DNA of 64,000 nt, taken from the NCBI GenBank assembly GCA_963811805.1, contig CAWESU010000001.1, positions 496,001 through 560,000 on the forward strand, given 5' to 3'. The notes beneath the pieces are model-generated. The model was not told the origin of the DNA. It did not search any database and worked only from the letters and a program-made list of their open reading frames with translations. A program made the position numbers and the translations under genes. Source of the stretch: DAHUXN01 sp963811805. GTDB taxonomy: Bacteria > Acidobacteriota > Terriglobia > Acidiferrales > UBA7541. This document shows positions 50,514-58,879 of this stretch, one piece after another (positions within the stretch are counted from its first letter, which is position 1; the number at the start of each line of letters is the position of its first letter).

Positions 50514-51884
50514 ATGCCTTCCATCTTGATTGTCGAAGACGAACCAAAGATGCGCCGCTTGCTGGAGATGAATCTCGCCGATCAGGGATTCATCACGCAC
50601 GCTGCAGGCGACGCCGAATCCGGCCTGAAGCTCCTGAATGCGGAAAAAATCGACCTAGTGGTCACTGATTTCAAGCTTCCGGGAATGAACGGCCTCGAAT
50701 TCCTGCAGGCCATCAAGCGCGTCAACGCGGCCCTCCCCGTCGTGGTTATGACCGCCTACGGTTCGGTGGAATCAGCCGTGGAGGCCATGAAGGTGGGCGC
50801 CAGCGACTACGTTTTGAAGCCGTTTTCACTCGCAGAGATGGTCCTCGTCATTCGCAAAGAGCTCGACGCTCGCAACTTGAGGGAAGAAAACCGCACGCTT
50901 CGCGAAGCGCTGGGGCGGCGCTACGAATACGGCAACGTCATCGCCAAGAGTGAGAAAATGCAAGACGTCCTCGCTCTCGTCGAGCGCGTCGCTCCTACGA
51001 ACTCCACTGTGCTTCTCGGCGGCGAGAGCGGCGTCGGAAAGGACCTGGTCGCGCGAGCCATTCACGAGCATTCCAGCCGCTCTTCGGGGCCGTTTCTGAA
51101 AATCAACAGCACCGCCATTCCCGAAAATCTCCTGGAAAGCGAGCTCTTCGGCTATGAAAAGGGCGCGTTTTCCGGCGCCACCTCTGCCAAGCCCGGAAAA
51201 TTCGAGCTCGCCGACAAAGGCACGCTTTTCCTGGACGAAATCGGCGACGTTCCGCCTGCCATTCAAGTAAAGCTGCTGCGTGTTATCCAAGAACGCGAGT
51301 TCGAACGCCTCGGCGGGACGAAAACCTTGAAAGTTGACGTCCGCTTGATCGCCGCCACCAATCGTGACCTCCGCGCCGCCCTCGAAGAAGGCACCTTTCG
51401 GCAGGATCTCTACTATCGCCTCAACGTTGTCGCCATCGACATTCCGCCGCTTCGCGAGCACAAAGAGGACATCCCTGCTCTGGCGAGCCTTTTCCTGCGA
51501 CGCTTTGGTCAAGCTTCCGGAAAGGACATCACCAGCATCGCTCCTGACGCCGTGGAGCTTCTGAGGCAATTTCGCTGGCCCGGCAATGTCCGAGAACTCG
51601 AAAACGTCCTTGAGCGCGCCCTCACCTTTGCGAACGGTCCGGTCCTCACTGCCGCCGATATTCACCTCGACGAGCCACGTCCATCCGGCTCCGCCGCCAC
51701 GGCCGTTCTACCGGAGGGCATGACTCTCGACCAGTGGGAGCAGGAGATCATTCGCGAGGCTCTACGCCGCGCCAACGGCAACAAAAGCCAAGCCGCCCGC
51801 GCTCTGGGCCTGTCTCGCAACGCCCTGCGCTATCGCCTATCCCAAATGGGCCTCGCCGACTCCGAGCCCGGCGAGCAATCGTAG
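50514..51884 (+). CDS. sigma-54-dependent response regulator, NtrC type
   Basis: A 456-aa activator. Receiver domain with Asp52 in VVTDFKLPGMNG; AAA+ domain with Walker A GESGVGKD (170-177), the sigma-54 contact loop GAFSGA (217-222, where GAFTGA is usual), and Walker B FLDEIGD; C-terminal Fis-like helix-turn-helix KSQAARALGLSRNALRYRL. It should activate sigma-54 promoters from distant sites. Two such promoters are found close by, at 52115 and 54608. The Thr-to-Ser change in the contact loop is conservative but worth note. Confidence 0.95.
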   Translation: MPSILIVEDEPKMRRLLEMNLADQGFITHAAGDAESGLKLLNAEKIDLVVTDFKLPGMNGLEFLQAIKRVNAALPVVVMTAYGSVESAVEAMKVGASDYVLKPFSLAEMVLVIRKELDARNLREENRTLREALGRRYEYGNVIAKSEKMQDVLALVERVAPTNSTVLLGGESGVGKDLVARAIHEHSSRSSGPFLKINSTAIPENLLESELFGYEKGAFSGATSAKPGKFELADKGTLFLDEIGDVPPAIQVKLLRVIQEREFERLGGTKTLKVDVRLIAATNRDLRAALEEGTFRQDLYYRLNVVAIDIPPLREHKEDIPALASLFLRRFGQASGKDITSIAPDAVELLRQFRWPGNVRELENVLERALTFANGPVLTAADIHLDEPRPSGSAATAVLPEGMTLDQWEQEIIREALRRANGNKSQAARALGLSRNALRYRLSQMGLADSEPGEQS

Positions 51885-51887
51885 TCG

Positions 51888-51903
51888 CATACGAATGCGT
51901 ATG
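51888..51903. promoter_or_regulatory. palindrome, possible activator site
   Basis: CATACG-AATG-CGTATG, 6-bp perfect arms, four bases after the stop of the NtrC-type gene and about 240 bp upstream of the predicted sigma-54 start. This is a usual distance for an enhancer. It could also be a terminator stem, but no T-tract follows. Confidence 0.4.
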
Positions 51904-52114
51904 TTGACTCCTGCTTTGTTCGTTCTAACCGCCTGCAATATACGGTACAGTATCCTTATGCTCCCCCCTCAGCTTGCACTTTTGGCTGAAATGCACCAAG
52001 GGTTGCGTGAAAACCACCACCAGCGGCCCCCCTAGCGTTCCTGGAGAGGGGCGGAACATGCTCATAAACTACTATAAATAAGCTGTTTAAGACAACGAGC
52101 AACTGTCTGGCAGC

Positions 52115-52131
52115 TTGGCATGTCCCTTGCT
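52115..52131 (+). promoter_or_regulatory. sigma-54 (-24/-12) promoter of the FecR/DUF6600 gene
   Basis: TTGGCATG-TCCC-TTGCT: GG at 52117-52118 and GC at 52129-52130, exactly 10 bases apart, with all main consensus bases present (TTGGCAYG-N4-TTGCT). The start would be near 52142, 50 bases before the ATG at 52192. Confidence 0.75.
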
Positions 52132-52191
52132 TCTCCAAGGTTGGCGGAATGATCGATTCTCGTCCGCCACGATGAGCGGGAGGGTAAGGCG

Positions 52192-54354
52192 ATGAAAAGA
52201 CATTTGGGACTGGCAGTCCTTGTTCTCGTTGCCACGGCGATGCTCACTCCGGCATTGCGCGCACAGGATCAGAATCCTCCTCCGCCGCCGGACCAGAGCT
52301 CTCAGCAACAGGCTGCTCCTCCGCCGGACCAAACACAATCCGCGCAGGATCCTTATGGGCAGGCGCAGGATCAAAATGCGCCGGCCGACCAAGGGGATCA
52401 GAATCCGCAAACGCAGCCCGCTGTGGCGCGGGTCAGTTTCATCCGTGGGAACGTCTCCATCCAACGGGGCGATTCCGGCAACTGGATCGCAGCTACGGTA
52501 AATACGCCAATCGAGGCCGGCGATCGCATCTCCACTGGTGATGGTTCCCGCGCAGAAGTGCAGCTGGACTATGCCAACATTATTCGCTTGGACCAGAATT
52601 CCACGGTGAAAATCACCAATCTTACGCGAAGTCAAATTCAAGTTCAGGTGGGCGAAGGGCTGGTGAGCTATAGCGTTCTGCAGAATAGCCAAGCGGATAC
52701 GGAGATCGACACGCCGAATTCAGCGGTTCACCCGCTGCGGCAAGGCGAATACCGCATCCAAATCGTCGACGGTTCACAGACGCAGGTCACCGTGCGGGAC
52801 GGCCAAGCGGAAGTTTCCGAGCCGCAGGGCAGCACGCGCGTCGAAAGCGGCCAGCTCATAACCATTCAGGGCACGGACAATCCGCAGTATCAGGTGTCCA
52901 ACGCTGCAGCGCCGGATGACTTCGATAGTTGGAACGACACGCGCGATCATGCCATAGCAGATGCTCAGAGCTGGAAGCACGACGACCGCTACTACACCGG
53001 CTCTCAAGACCTCGACGGTTACGGCCATTGGGAAAACGTTCCAGATTACGGCCAAGTCTGGGTTCCTGACCAGAACTCCGGATGGGCTCCTTATCGCGAT
53101 GGCACTTGGGAATGGGAGCCGTACTACGGTTGGACCTGGGTATCCTACGAGCCGTGGGGTTGGGCTCCTTATCACTACGGCCGCTGGTTCGTTTACGGTG
53201 GTAACTGGGCGTGGTGGCCCGGGCCGGTCGGCGTCTATGGCGGCTGGGGCTACTATCCAGTCTGGGCACCTGCATATGTTTCGTTCTTTGGCTGGGGCGG
53301 AGGCTTCAGTTTCGGGTTCGGGTTCGGCAATCTCGGCTGGCTGGCGATCGGCCCTGGTGACTTCTTCCATCCATGGTGGGGTTGGGGAGTGAGCCGCGTT
53401 GGCTTTGCAGGCTTCGGCCGCTTTGGTTATGGCGGCTTTGGTCCCCTATACCGAGGACGGAATGGCTTCTCGAACATCGGACGCTTCGACAACAATGCCC
53501 GCATCCGGGCTGGTGTAACCTCGATTCGCGGTGATCAATTCGGCCACGGCGCCGGGAGTTTCCAGCGGGGTCTGAGCACGCAAGAGTTCCATCAAGCCAA
53601 CTTCACGACTGGACGGCTCCCCGCGGTTCCTAATCGTGAGAGCCTTGGGCGTGTAGAGGATCACGTTTCACCGGGAATCGCTCGTTCGGCCAGCGCGAAC
53701 AATGAACACTTCTTCTCGCAGAGCCGTGCGTCGGCTGGCCAAAGGTCGTTCGGCGCGGAGGCCTCTGCGCAGCAGCGCGCGATCGACGGCTCGCGCCGCG
53801 CCGACAGCCGATCTTTTGGAGCGGCGAGCGGTGAGCACGGCGGAGCTTCTGGCCGGGGCAACAGCAACGGCTGGCGTAGCTTCAGCGGAAATGGCAACGC
53901 GCGCGCCGGACAAGGCCAAGGGAACACGCCGAATCGCCCGGCGATGCAACAATCACGTCGTGGTCAGCAAGGTAACCCGTCGCGCGGCGGCAGCAATCCC
54001 TGGCATCAGTTCACGCCCCCCAGCAACAACGGTCGAGGGCAGCAGCCATCTCGCAACTCCGCTCCGCGCAGTAGCTCGCCGCGCGAAGGATCGGGCTACG
54101 GGAGCTATTCCCGCGGGGGCAGCCACGGGAATTACTCCTACCGCCCGCAGCTCGACATGCGCCAGCCAGTCGTAAGCCAGCCTTCTTATGGCGGGTCCAA
54201 TAGAGGCTATGGCGGATATTCCGGCCGGTCGAGCGCTGGCTCCTCCCGCGCATATTCCAGCAGGTCTAGCGGTGGTGGATACCGCGGTGGCGGCGGAGCC
54301 CGCGGTGGAGGAGGCAGCCATGGCGGCGGACATGGTGGCGGACACCACCGATAG
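52192..54354 (+). CDS. exported FecR-domain and DUF6600 protein
   Basis: A 720-aa envelope protein. Signal peptide (about 1-25), then a Gln/Pro-rich linker to residue 75, then a FecR-like beta domain (VSFIRGNVSIQRG, DRISTGDGSRAEVQLDY, up to about 225). Next is a Trp/Tyr/Gly-rich DUF6600-like region (VWVPDQNSGWAPYRDGTWEW, PWGWAPYHYGRW), then a Gly/Ser/Arg-rich tail ending in GGGHGGGHHR. It lacks the cytoplasmic and membrane parts of true FecR sensors, so it is probably an outer or periplasmic surface protein. GGGAGGGTAAGG before the ATG. Expected to be under control of the NtrC-type regulator just upstream. Confidence 0.87.
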   Translation: MKRHLGLAVLVLVATAMLTPALRAQDQNPPPPPDQSSQQQAAPPPDQTQSAQDPYGQAQDQNAPADQGDQNPQTQPAVARVSFIRGNVSIQRGDSGNWIAATVNTPIEAGDRISTGDGSRAEVQLDYANIIRLDQNSTVKITNLTRSQIQVQVGEGLVSYSVLQNSQADTEIDTPNSAVHPLRQGEYRIQIVDGSQTQVTVRDGQAEVSEPQGSTRVESGQLITIQGTDNPQYQVSNAAAPDDFDSWNDTRDHAIADAQSWKHDDRYYTGSQDLDGYGHWENVPDYGQVWVPDQNSGWAPYRDGTWEWEPYYGWTWVSYEPWGWAPYHYGRWFVYGGNWAWWPGPVGVYGGWGYYPVWAPAYVSFFGWGGGFSFGFGFGNLGWLAIGPGDFFHPWWGWGVSRVGFAGFGRFGYGGFGPLYRGRNGFSNIGRFDNNARIRAGVTSIRGDQFGHGAGSFQRGLSTQEFHQANFTTGRLPAVPNRESLGRVEDHVSPGIARSASANNEHFFSQSRASAGQRSFGAEASAQQRAIDGSRRADSRSFGAASGEHGGASGRGNSNGWRSFSGNGNARAGQGQGNTPNRPAMQQSRRGQQGNPSRGGSNPWHQFTPPSNNGRGQQPSRNSAPRSSSPREGSGYGSYSRGGSHGNYSYRPQLDMRQPVVSQPSYGGSNRGYGGYSGRSSAGSSRAYSSRSSGGGYRGGGGARGGGGSHGGGHGGGHHR

Positions 54355-54449
54355 ACAGCTCCTAGAGCGAGCGCATCAAATTGACCCGGCCCGATGTCCT
54401 CACTGAGTGACTCGCAACGCACAGATCCGGGTACCATCCCTCACACACA

Positions 54450-54473
54450 GTTAGCCTTAAGGTTAGCCTTAAG
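54450..54473. repeat. two perfect 12-bp tandem repeats, possible activator site
   Basis: GTTAGCCTTAAG occurs twice head to tail. The junction also reads CTTAAGG-TTAG-CCTTAAG, an inverted repeat with a 4-bp spacer. It lies about 160 bp before the -24 element at 54608, a suitable place for an NtrC-type enhancer. Confidence 0.5.
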
Positions 54474-54541
54474 CGCGTTATTCGCTGATTCGCCTAGGAG
54501 AGGCTGCAACTATGCGTCTGTGTTCATTCCCGACTTGCAGC

Positions 54542-54555
54542 GTCCGTTTGCGGAC
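54542..54555. promoter_or_regulatory. palindrome GTCCG-N4-CGGAC
   Basis: GTCCG-TTTG-CGGAC, about 80 to 90 bp before the predicted transcription start of the TolC-like gene. Same arms as at 10355-10368. Confidence 0.3.
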
Positions 54556-54607
54556 AACGGCTGCGCGAAAAAAAGCCAATAAACCTTCTGATTACAATAG
54601 GATACGA

Positions 54608-54624
54608 TTGGCTTCCGGCTTGCT
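54608..54624 (+). promoter_or_regulatory. sigma-54 (-24/-12) promoter candidate of the TolC-like gene
   Basis: TTGGC at 54608-54612 and TTGCT at 54620-54624: GG at 54610-54611 and GC at 54622-54623 are 10 bases apart, as required. The -24 box lacks the usual CAYG end (TTGGCTTC). Start expected near 54635, about 90 bases before the ATG at 54725. Confidence 0.6.
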
Positions 54625-54724
54625 TCCAAGTGTCCCGAGCCAATTATTCAACTTGGACAGCTCTGTGTCTGATTTCAGGCATGAGGAGCCACCACTTCAA
54701 AGCAGGTGGAAAGGGGATAAGAAC

Positions 54725-56758
54725 ATGGCAGGAAGGCTGATTCGTGTCGTTGTTGCCGTTTATCTGGTTGCCTCACTGGCTGTCGGTGTTCCGGCATTTG
54801 CCCAAGCGCCACAGCAGAATTCCTCGTCGGCGCAGGGAGATACAGCGCAGAACGCGTCCGTTCCGTATACCAGTTTTCTTTTCAGTCGCGACTACAGCAA
54901 AGGCAAGCGCTCGTTCCCCAATATTTTCGCGCCCTATACCAGCGAGTATGTGCCTCCGCCGAACCTCATCAACAGTTCGAACATTTACAGCATGATTCAC
55001 GACGGCAAACTGGAGATCAGCCTTCAGGACGCCATTGGACTGGCGCTGCGTAACGATCTCAACATAGCCTTCGAAGAGTACGTTCCATGGGTCGATGAGA
55101 CCAACCTCCTGAACGCCGAGGGCGGCGGAACTCCAGCTTCCGGATCCGTGGCACAGATTGGCGAGGTCGGAGGCGGCACGTTCGACCCGGTCATCGACGC
55201 GAGCACCAGCATCACCGACTCGGTAGAGAGCATTCTCAACCCTCTAACGAGCGGCGCCGGCACCAGCGGGGCCTCAATCACGCACACCAGCCAGTTCGAC
55301 CTCAGCTACACCCAGGAGCTTCACAGCGGCACGGTCTTCGCTGTTGCTCTGGATAACACCAGGGGTTCAAGCTCGCCTTCGGAAGACATTTTTAACCCCT
55401 CGGTCACATCAACCCTGGCTGTCCAAATCGAGCAGCCGCTGTTGCGTGGCTTCGGATTTCTGCCTAACACCCAGTTTATTATCTATGCCAAAAACAACGA
55501 CAAAATTGGCCAGCTTCAATTTGAAGAAACGGCCATCTCGGAGGTCACCAACGTCGAAATCGCTTACTGGAATCTTGTCGCGGACCGCGAGTACGTTGAG
55601 GTCTCCAAGCAATCGCTCGCGGATTACCAAAAGCTTTACGACGATGTCCAGAAGCAGCTCAAAATCGGGAGCCTGGCTCCCAGCGACGTCGCCTACGCGC
55701 AATCGTTTGTCGCGGGAACCAACCAACAGTTGGCTGGCGCACGAGCTCAGGAACTCGTCCAGGCGGCCACGCTGCTGCAGTACCTCACCAAGGATCCTTC
55801 GGACACGCGACTGAAGGGGCTCGACATTGTTCCCACCACTCCGCCGGAACAGCAGCCTCAGCCGCCCACAATCTCACTGGACGATGCTGCCAAGGAAGCC
55901 TGGGCCAACCGCCCCGAGCTACAGGTCGATGACCTCACTCTCAAAAACGATAGCGTCGCGGTTCGCGCTACGAGGAATGCTCTTTTACCCAGCCTGGACG
56001 TGACGGGAACTTACGAGAGTGTTGGTCTAAGCGGAAACGCTGCGGGCGCCTTTACCGCCAATGGGACATTCTCACCAGACCTCGTGGAGCCTATTGTCGA
56101 TTCGCAGGGTGCTCAGGCGGTCTCCAGCACCACGGGGCTGCCTATTTTCATAGGCGTTCCGAACGGCATCATCGGACCCACAATACCGGGCGGGCTCAGC
56201 GGCGCTTACTCTCAGATTTTCCACAACGACTCTCCAACATATGCCGGAACGCTAACCCTGAACTTGCCCTTGCGGAATCGTTCGGCTCAAGCCGCCGTCG
56301 CACAGGCCAAACTGAATGATCGCCAGGAAATTGTCGCACGCCAGCAGGGGAAGAATTCGATTTTCACGGCGGTCAATCAAGCCCTCGCGTCGTTGCAGCT
56401 GGACGCTGCTCAGGTCAACGCCGCTGTTGAGGCGACACATCTTTACCAGGAAACCTACGATTATGCGGTGAAGCAGTTCAATCTCGGCCTGCTCGGAAAC
56501 GCCACGTATTTTGTCGCTAACTATGCGTCACAGCTCAACAGCGCGAAGTTCAACGAGCTGGAGTCCAAGGCACAATACGAAATCGCCCTAGCCAATTTCA
56601 ACATGGCCGTCGGCCGCACGCTGACGGCGAACAACATCACCATCGCCAACAATGCAAGCCACTCCATCGATTTCGATGCCAGCGTGCCGCTCATCCCCGG
56701 CACAGTCGATGGCCGCCTAACAGGCAGTGACGCCTTTGATTCCGGCGCGCACAAGTAG
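54725..56758 (+). CDS. TolC-family outer-membrane efflux protein
   Basis: A 677-aa outer-membrane channel protein. From the ATG at 54725, after GGGGA, there is a signal peptide (VVVAVYLVASLAVGVPAFA). The mature part has long helical segments in two related halves, e.g. EISLQDAIGLALRNDLNIAFEEY, TNVEIAYWNLVADREYVEVSKQSLADYQKLYDDV and a second ISLDDAAKEAWANRPELQVDDL. TolC proteins work as trimers with ABC or RND pumps to export molecules. No pump genes follow; the partner is elsewhere. Longer than the E. coli protein by about 180 residues. Probably sigma-54 controlled. Confidence 0.92.
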   Translation: MAGRLIRVVVAVYLVASLAVGVPAFAQAPQQNSSSAQGDTAQNASVPYTSFLFSRDYSKGKRSFPNIFAPYTSEYVPPPNLINSSNIYSMIHDGKLEISLQDAIGLALRNDLNIAFEEYVPWVDETNLLNAEGGGTPASGSVAQIGEVGGGTFDPVIDASTSITDSVESILNPLTSGAGTSGASITHTSQFDLSYTQELHSGTVFAVALDNTRGSSSPSEDIFNPSVTSTLAVQIEQPLLRGFGFLPNTQFIIYAKNNDKIGQLQFEETAISEVTNVEIAYWNLVADREYVEVSKQSLADYQKLYDDVQKQLKIGSLAPSDVAYAQSFVAGTNQQLAGARAQELVQAATLLQYLTKDPSDTRLKGLDIVPTTPPEQQPQPPTISLDDAAKEAWANRPELQVDDLTLKNDSVAVRATRNALLPSLDVTGTYESVGLSGNAAGAFTANGTFSPDLVEPIVDSQGAQAVSSTTGLPIFIGVPNGIIGPTIPGGLSGAYSQIFHNDSPTYAGTLTLNLPLRNRSAQAAVAQAKLNDRQEIVARQQGKNSIFTAVNQALASLQLDAAQVNAAVEATHLYQETYDYAVKQFNLGLLGNATYFVANYASQLNSAKFNELESKAQYEIALANFNMAVGRTLTANNITIANNASHSIDFDASVPLIPGTVDGRLTGSDAFDSGAHK

Positions 56759-56804
56759 CTTGGCTATATTGCCGCGAGCCGTAGAGGCCGAGGGGTGGCG
56801 TTCT

Positions 56805-58736
56805 TCACGGGGAATAGATGACGCGCAACCGGAGGGATGTGCCGGCGCTGAGAGCGGGCAGGATGATGCGCCGATGGTCGGGGAGCAACGTCGCTGCGCC
56901 GACAGCGACACCGGCGCCTTCTGGATCGGCGCTTTCGGTGCCGACCGAAGCGATAGCGCGCTGAAATTCGAAAGTGATGCCCGAGACAGGCTCCTCTGCC
57001 TGAACGCTTAGAACGACGGCGGAATTGCCGGCGGGCGCAAAACTCCAGCGCAAAAGATTGCGTGCACGCCAGAATTCCGCGTAGCTCAAAAGGTCGGTCG
57101 CGGTGACGGTGGGCGGCAACCCCTCGAGAATCGTTTCTTCGGCGCGAAGCTTGGCGCCGGCTTCGTTGCTGTGAATCAGAGCGACATTGATGGCCTCGTT
57201 TTCGGCGTTGGCTCGAATGATCTCGAGCATGTGTGCCGCGCGCTGCGCAAACGGCGGAGCAGGAGGAGGCTCGGTGTCTTCAATGTCGATGGGAAATTCG
57301 TCGATGCCGCTATCTTCGTCGAAGCCAAGGCCAAGCGGAAGCGGATACGGAAAATTCGAGAGCACGTCGTCGGCGGTGAAGGAGGAATCGAAAAAATAGC
57401 CGCAACGCTGAAGCGCTTCGGGCAATGCTTCCGGAATGCGCAGACCGGGTGAACGAAAAAGAATCGTGTGATGGCCGAGCAGTTGACCGTCGATGAGTTG
57501 CTTGCAGACGCGCACCTCACCGAAAACGTCAGCGCCGGTGGCGGTGTACCTTCCGGTGTTGGCGGGACGATAGTTGGAGAAAGTCTCGTCGCCGGTGCCG
57601 AGAACAAAATGATTGAAACCCTCGGAATGAATCACGGAATGCGCGCCGATGGAAAATCCCATGGCATAGACCTGTTTTAGGTAATCGAGATTCTTGCCGT
57701 AGAAAAAGGCGCGGCTGCTGTAGTCGGTGACGTAGTTGGTCTGAATCATGAAACTGCTCTTCGCGTGATGCTGCATCTCCATGTGCGCGTACTCGAGCAT
57801 GGGAGCGAAGGAGTTCTCCCAGTCGACGTCGTGAGAGAGCAACAGGACCGAACTCTGGCCATCGGGAATGGTGCTGAGGCGAACCGCACCGGGCTCGCGC
57901 GATTCATACCAGGCACGCAGCAAGAGCAGCCAGACGTCGGCGCCGGGCTCGAACTCGTTGACATAATGACGCTCGGCCTCGTAGTGACGGGCCACCTGGC
58001 TGCGGAGCACCGCGTCCCAGAAACTGACACCGGAGAGATAGACGACCCCTTTGCCGACGTTCTTGCGTAGGACCGCGGCGGAGCCGTCATCGAAACGCGC
58101 GAGGACCTGGGACGTTCCGTCCGAGGTGTAGGCGTTGGTCCAATAAATATTGCCGGCGTGCGGATCGCCGAGACGGGTTTGCAATTCTTCGGGGCGATTG
58201 ATGTAGCGAACCGCGGGGTCGCTGTTTGGAGCGAAATTGACAAAGTAACGGCGCTGCGAGGGCGTATAGGCGCTGAAACCGAAGAGGTCGCGCAAGCCTC
58301 CGGCGAAAATGTTGACGCCAAAAATGCTGCCGCCAGCGGCGATGTGTTGCTCGAGCGCTCCGATTTGCGTGGCCGTGAACGTGGAACCGATGGCCGTGGG
58401 ATAAATGATGACCAGTGGATGGCGAAGGGCACGATCCAGATCGGTGGTGACGAAAAATGGGATGCCCATTTCACGCAGAGCGTGAATCAGGCCAAGAATG
58501 CCCTGGCCAGGCGCGGTCAGATAAACCGCAACTTGCATTGGAAAAGCTTCGGGGAAGGCGTGCATCGGATTCGTATCCGAGTGAACCAGAGGCGCAACCG
58601 GAACATCCGCGGTTTGCAATCCGGAAGTGTGGAAACGGCTGCACCCGGAGGCGCAAAGAAGAACAATCACGGCGACGGAATAAAACAGAGCAATTCTCTT
58701 GCTGTGGCACGGGTCTGCAGAAAAACAATTGGACAC
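56805..58736 (-). CDS. lipoprotein with NodB-like polysaccharide deacetylase domain
   Basis: A 643-aa protein starting with GTG at 58736. A lipobox (ASGC, Cys32) follows a hydrophobic core, so it is a lipoprotein. Residues 65-290 look like an unrecognised alpha/beta domain (VAVYLTAPGQGILGLIHAL, TQIGALEQHIAAGGSIFGV). The NodB-like part has HDVD at 302-305, the His pair H366-x3-H370 in GAHSVIHS, and FRSPGLR. It may deacetylate a surface polysaccharide or peptidoglycan. It lies next to murJ on the same strand. Confidence 0.8.
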   Translation of the reverse strand: MSNCFSADPCHSKRIALFYSVAVIVLLCASGCSRFHTSGLQTADVPVAPLVHSDTNPMHAFPEAFPMQVAVYLTAPGQGILGLIHALREMGIPFFVTTDLDRALRHPLVIIYPTAIGSTFTATQIGALEQHIAAGGSIFGVNIFAGGLRDLFGFSAYTPSQRRYFVNFAPNSDPAVRYINRPEELQTRLGDPHAGNIYWTNAYTSDGTSQVLARFDDGSAAVLRKNVGKGVVYLSGVSFWDAVLRSQVARHYEAERHYVNEFEPGADVWLLLLRAWYESREPGAVRLSTIPDGQSSVLLLSHDVDWENSFAPMLEYAHMEMQHHAKSSFMIQTNYVTDYSSRAFFYGKNLDYLKQVYAMGFSIGAHSVIHSEGFNHFVLGTGDETFSNYRPANTGRYTATGADVFGEVRVCKQLIDGQLLGHHTILFRSPGLRIPEALPEALQRCGYFFDSSFTADDVLSNFPYPLPLGLGFDEDSGIDEFPIDIEDTEPPPAPPFAQRAAHMLEIIRANAENEAINVALIHSNEAGAKLRAEETILEGLPPTVTATDLLSYAEFWRARNLLRWSFAPAGNSAVVLSVQAEEPVSGITFEFQRAIASVGTESADPEGAGVAVGAATLLPDHRRIILPALSAGTSLRLRVIYSP

Positions 58737-58879
58737 TGAAGATTCCCTTTTGGCCCGAAGCGATGAAATTGCCCGGACGAGAACAGATTGTCACTGGCGA
58801 TTTCCAATCTAGCACGCGGGAGAGCGGGAAAGGATCGAGGGGAGCGTGAGGTGTGGCGAGAGGGTAACAGCGAGTCTGT

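Larger units (their letters stand above)
54355..54724. other. 370-bp leader of the TolC-like gene
   Basis: Contains a tandem repeat (54450-54473), a palindrome (54542-54555) and a sigma-54 promoter candidate (54608-54624). An in-frame ATG at 54512 would start upstream of that promoter and is not favoured. No separate gene is visible. Confidence 0.5.

Noticed and set aside
54512..54724. N-terminal extension of the TolC-like protein
   Set aside because: The signal peptide begins at the ATG at 54725 after a good ribosome site, and the extension would start upstream of the sigma-54 promoter.
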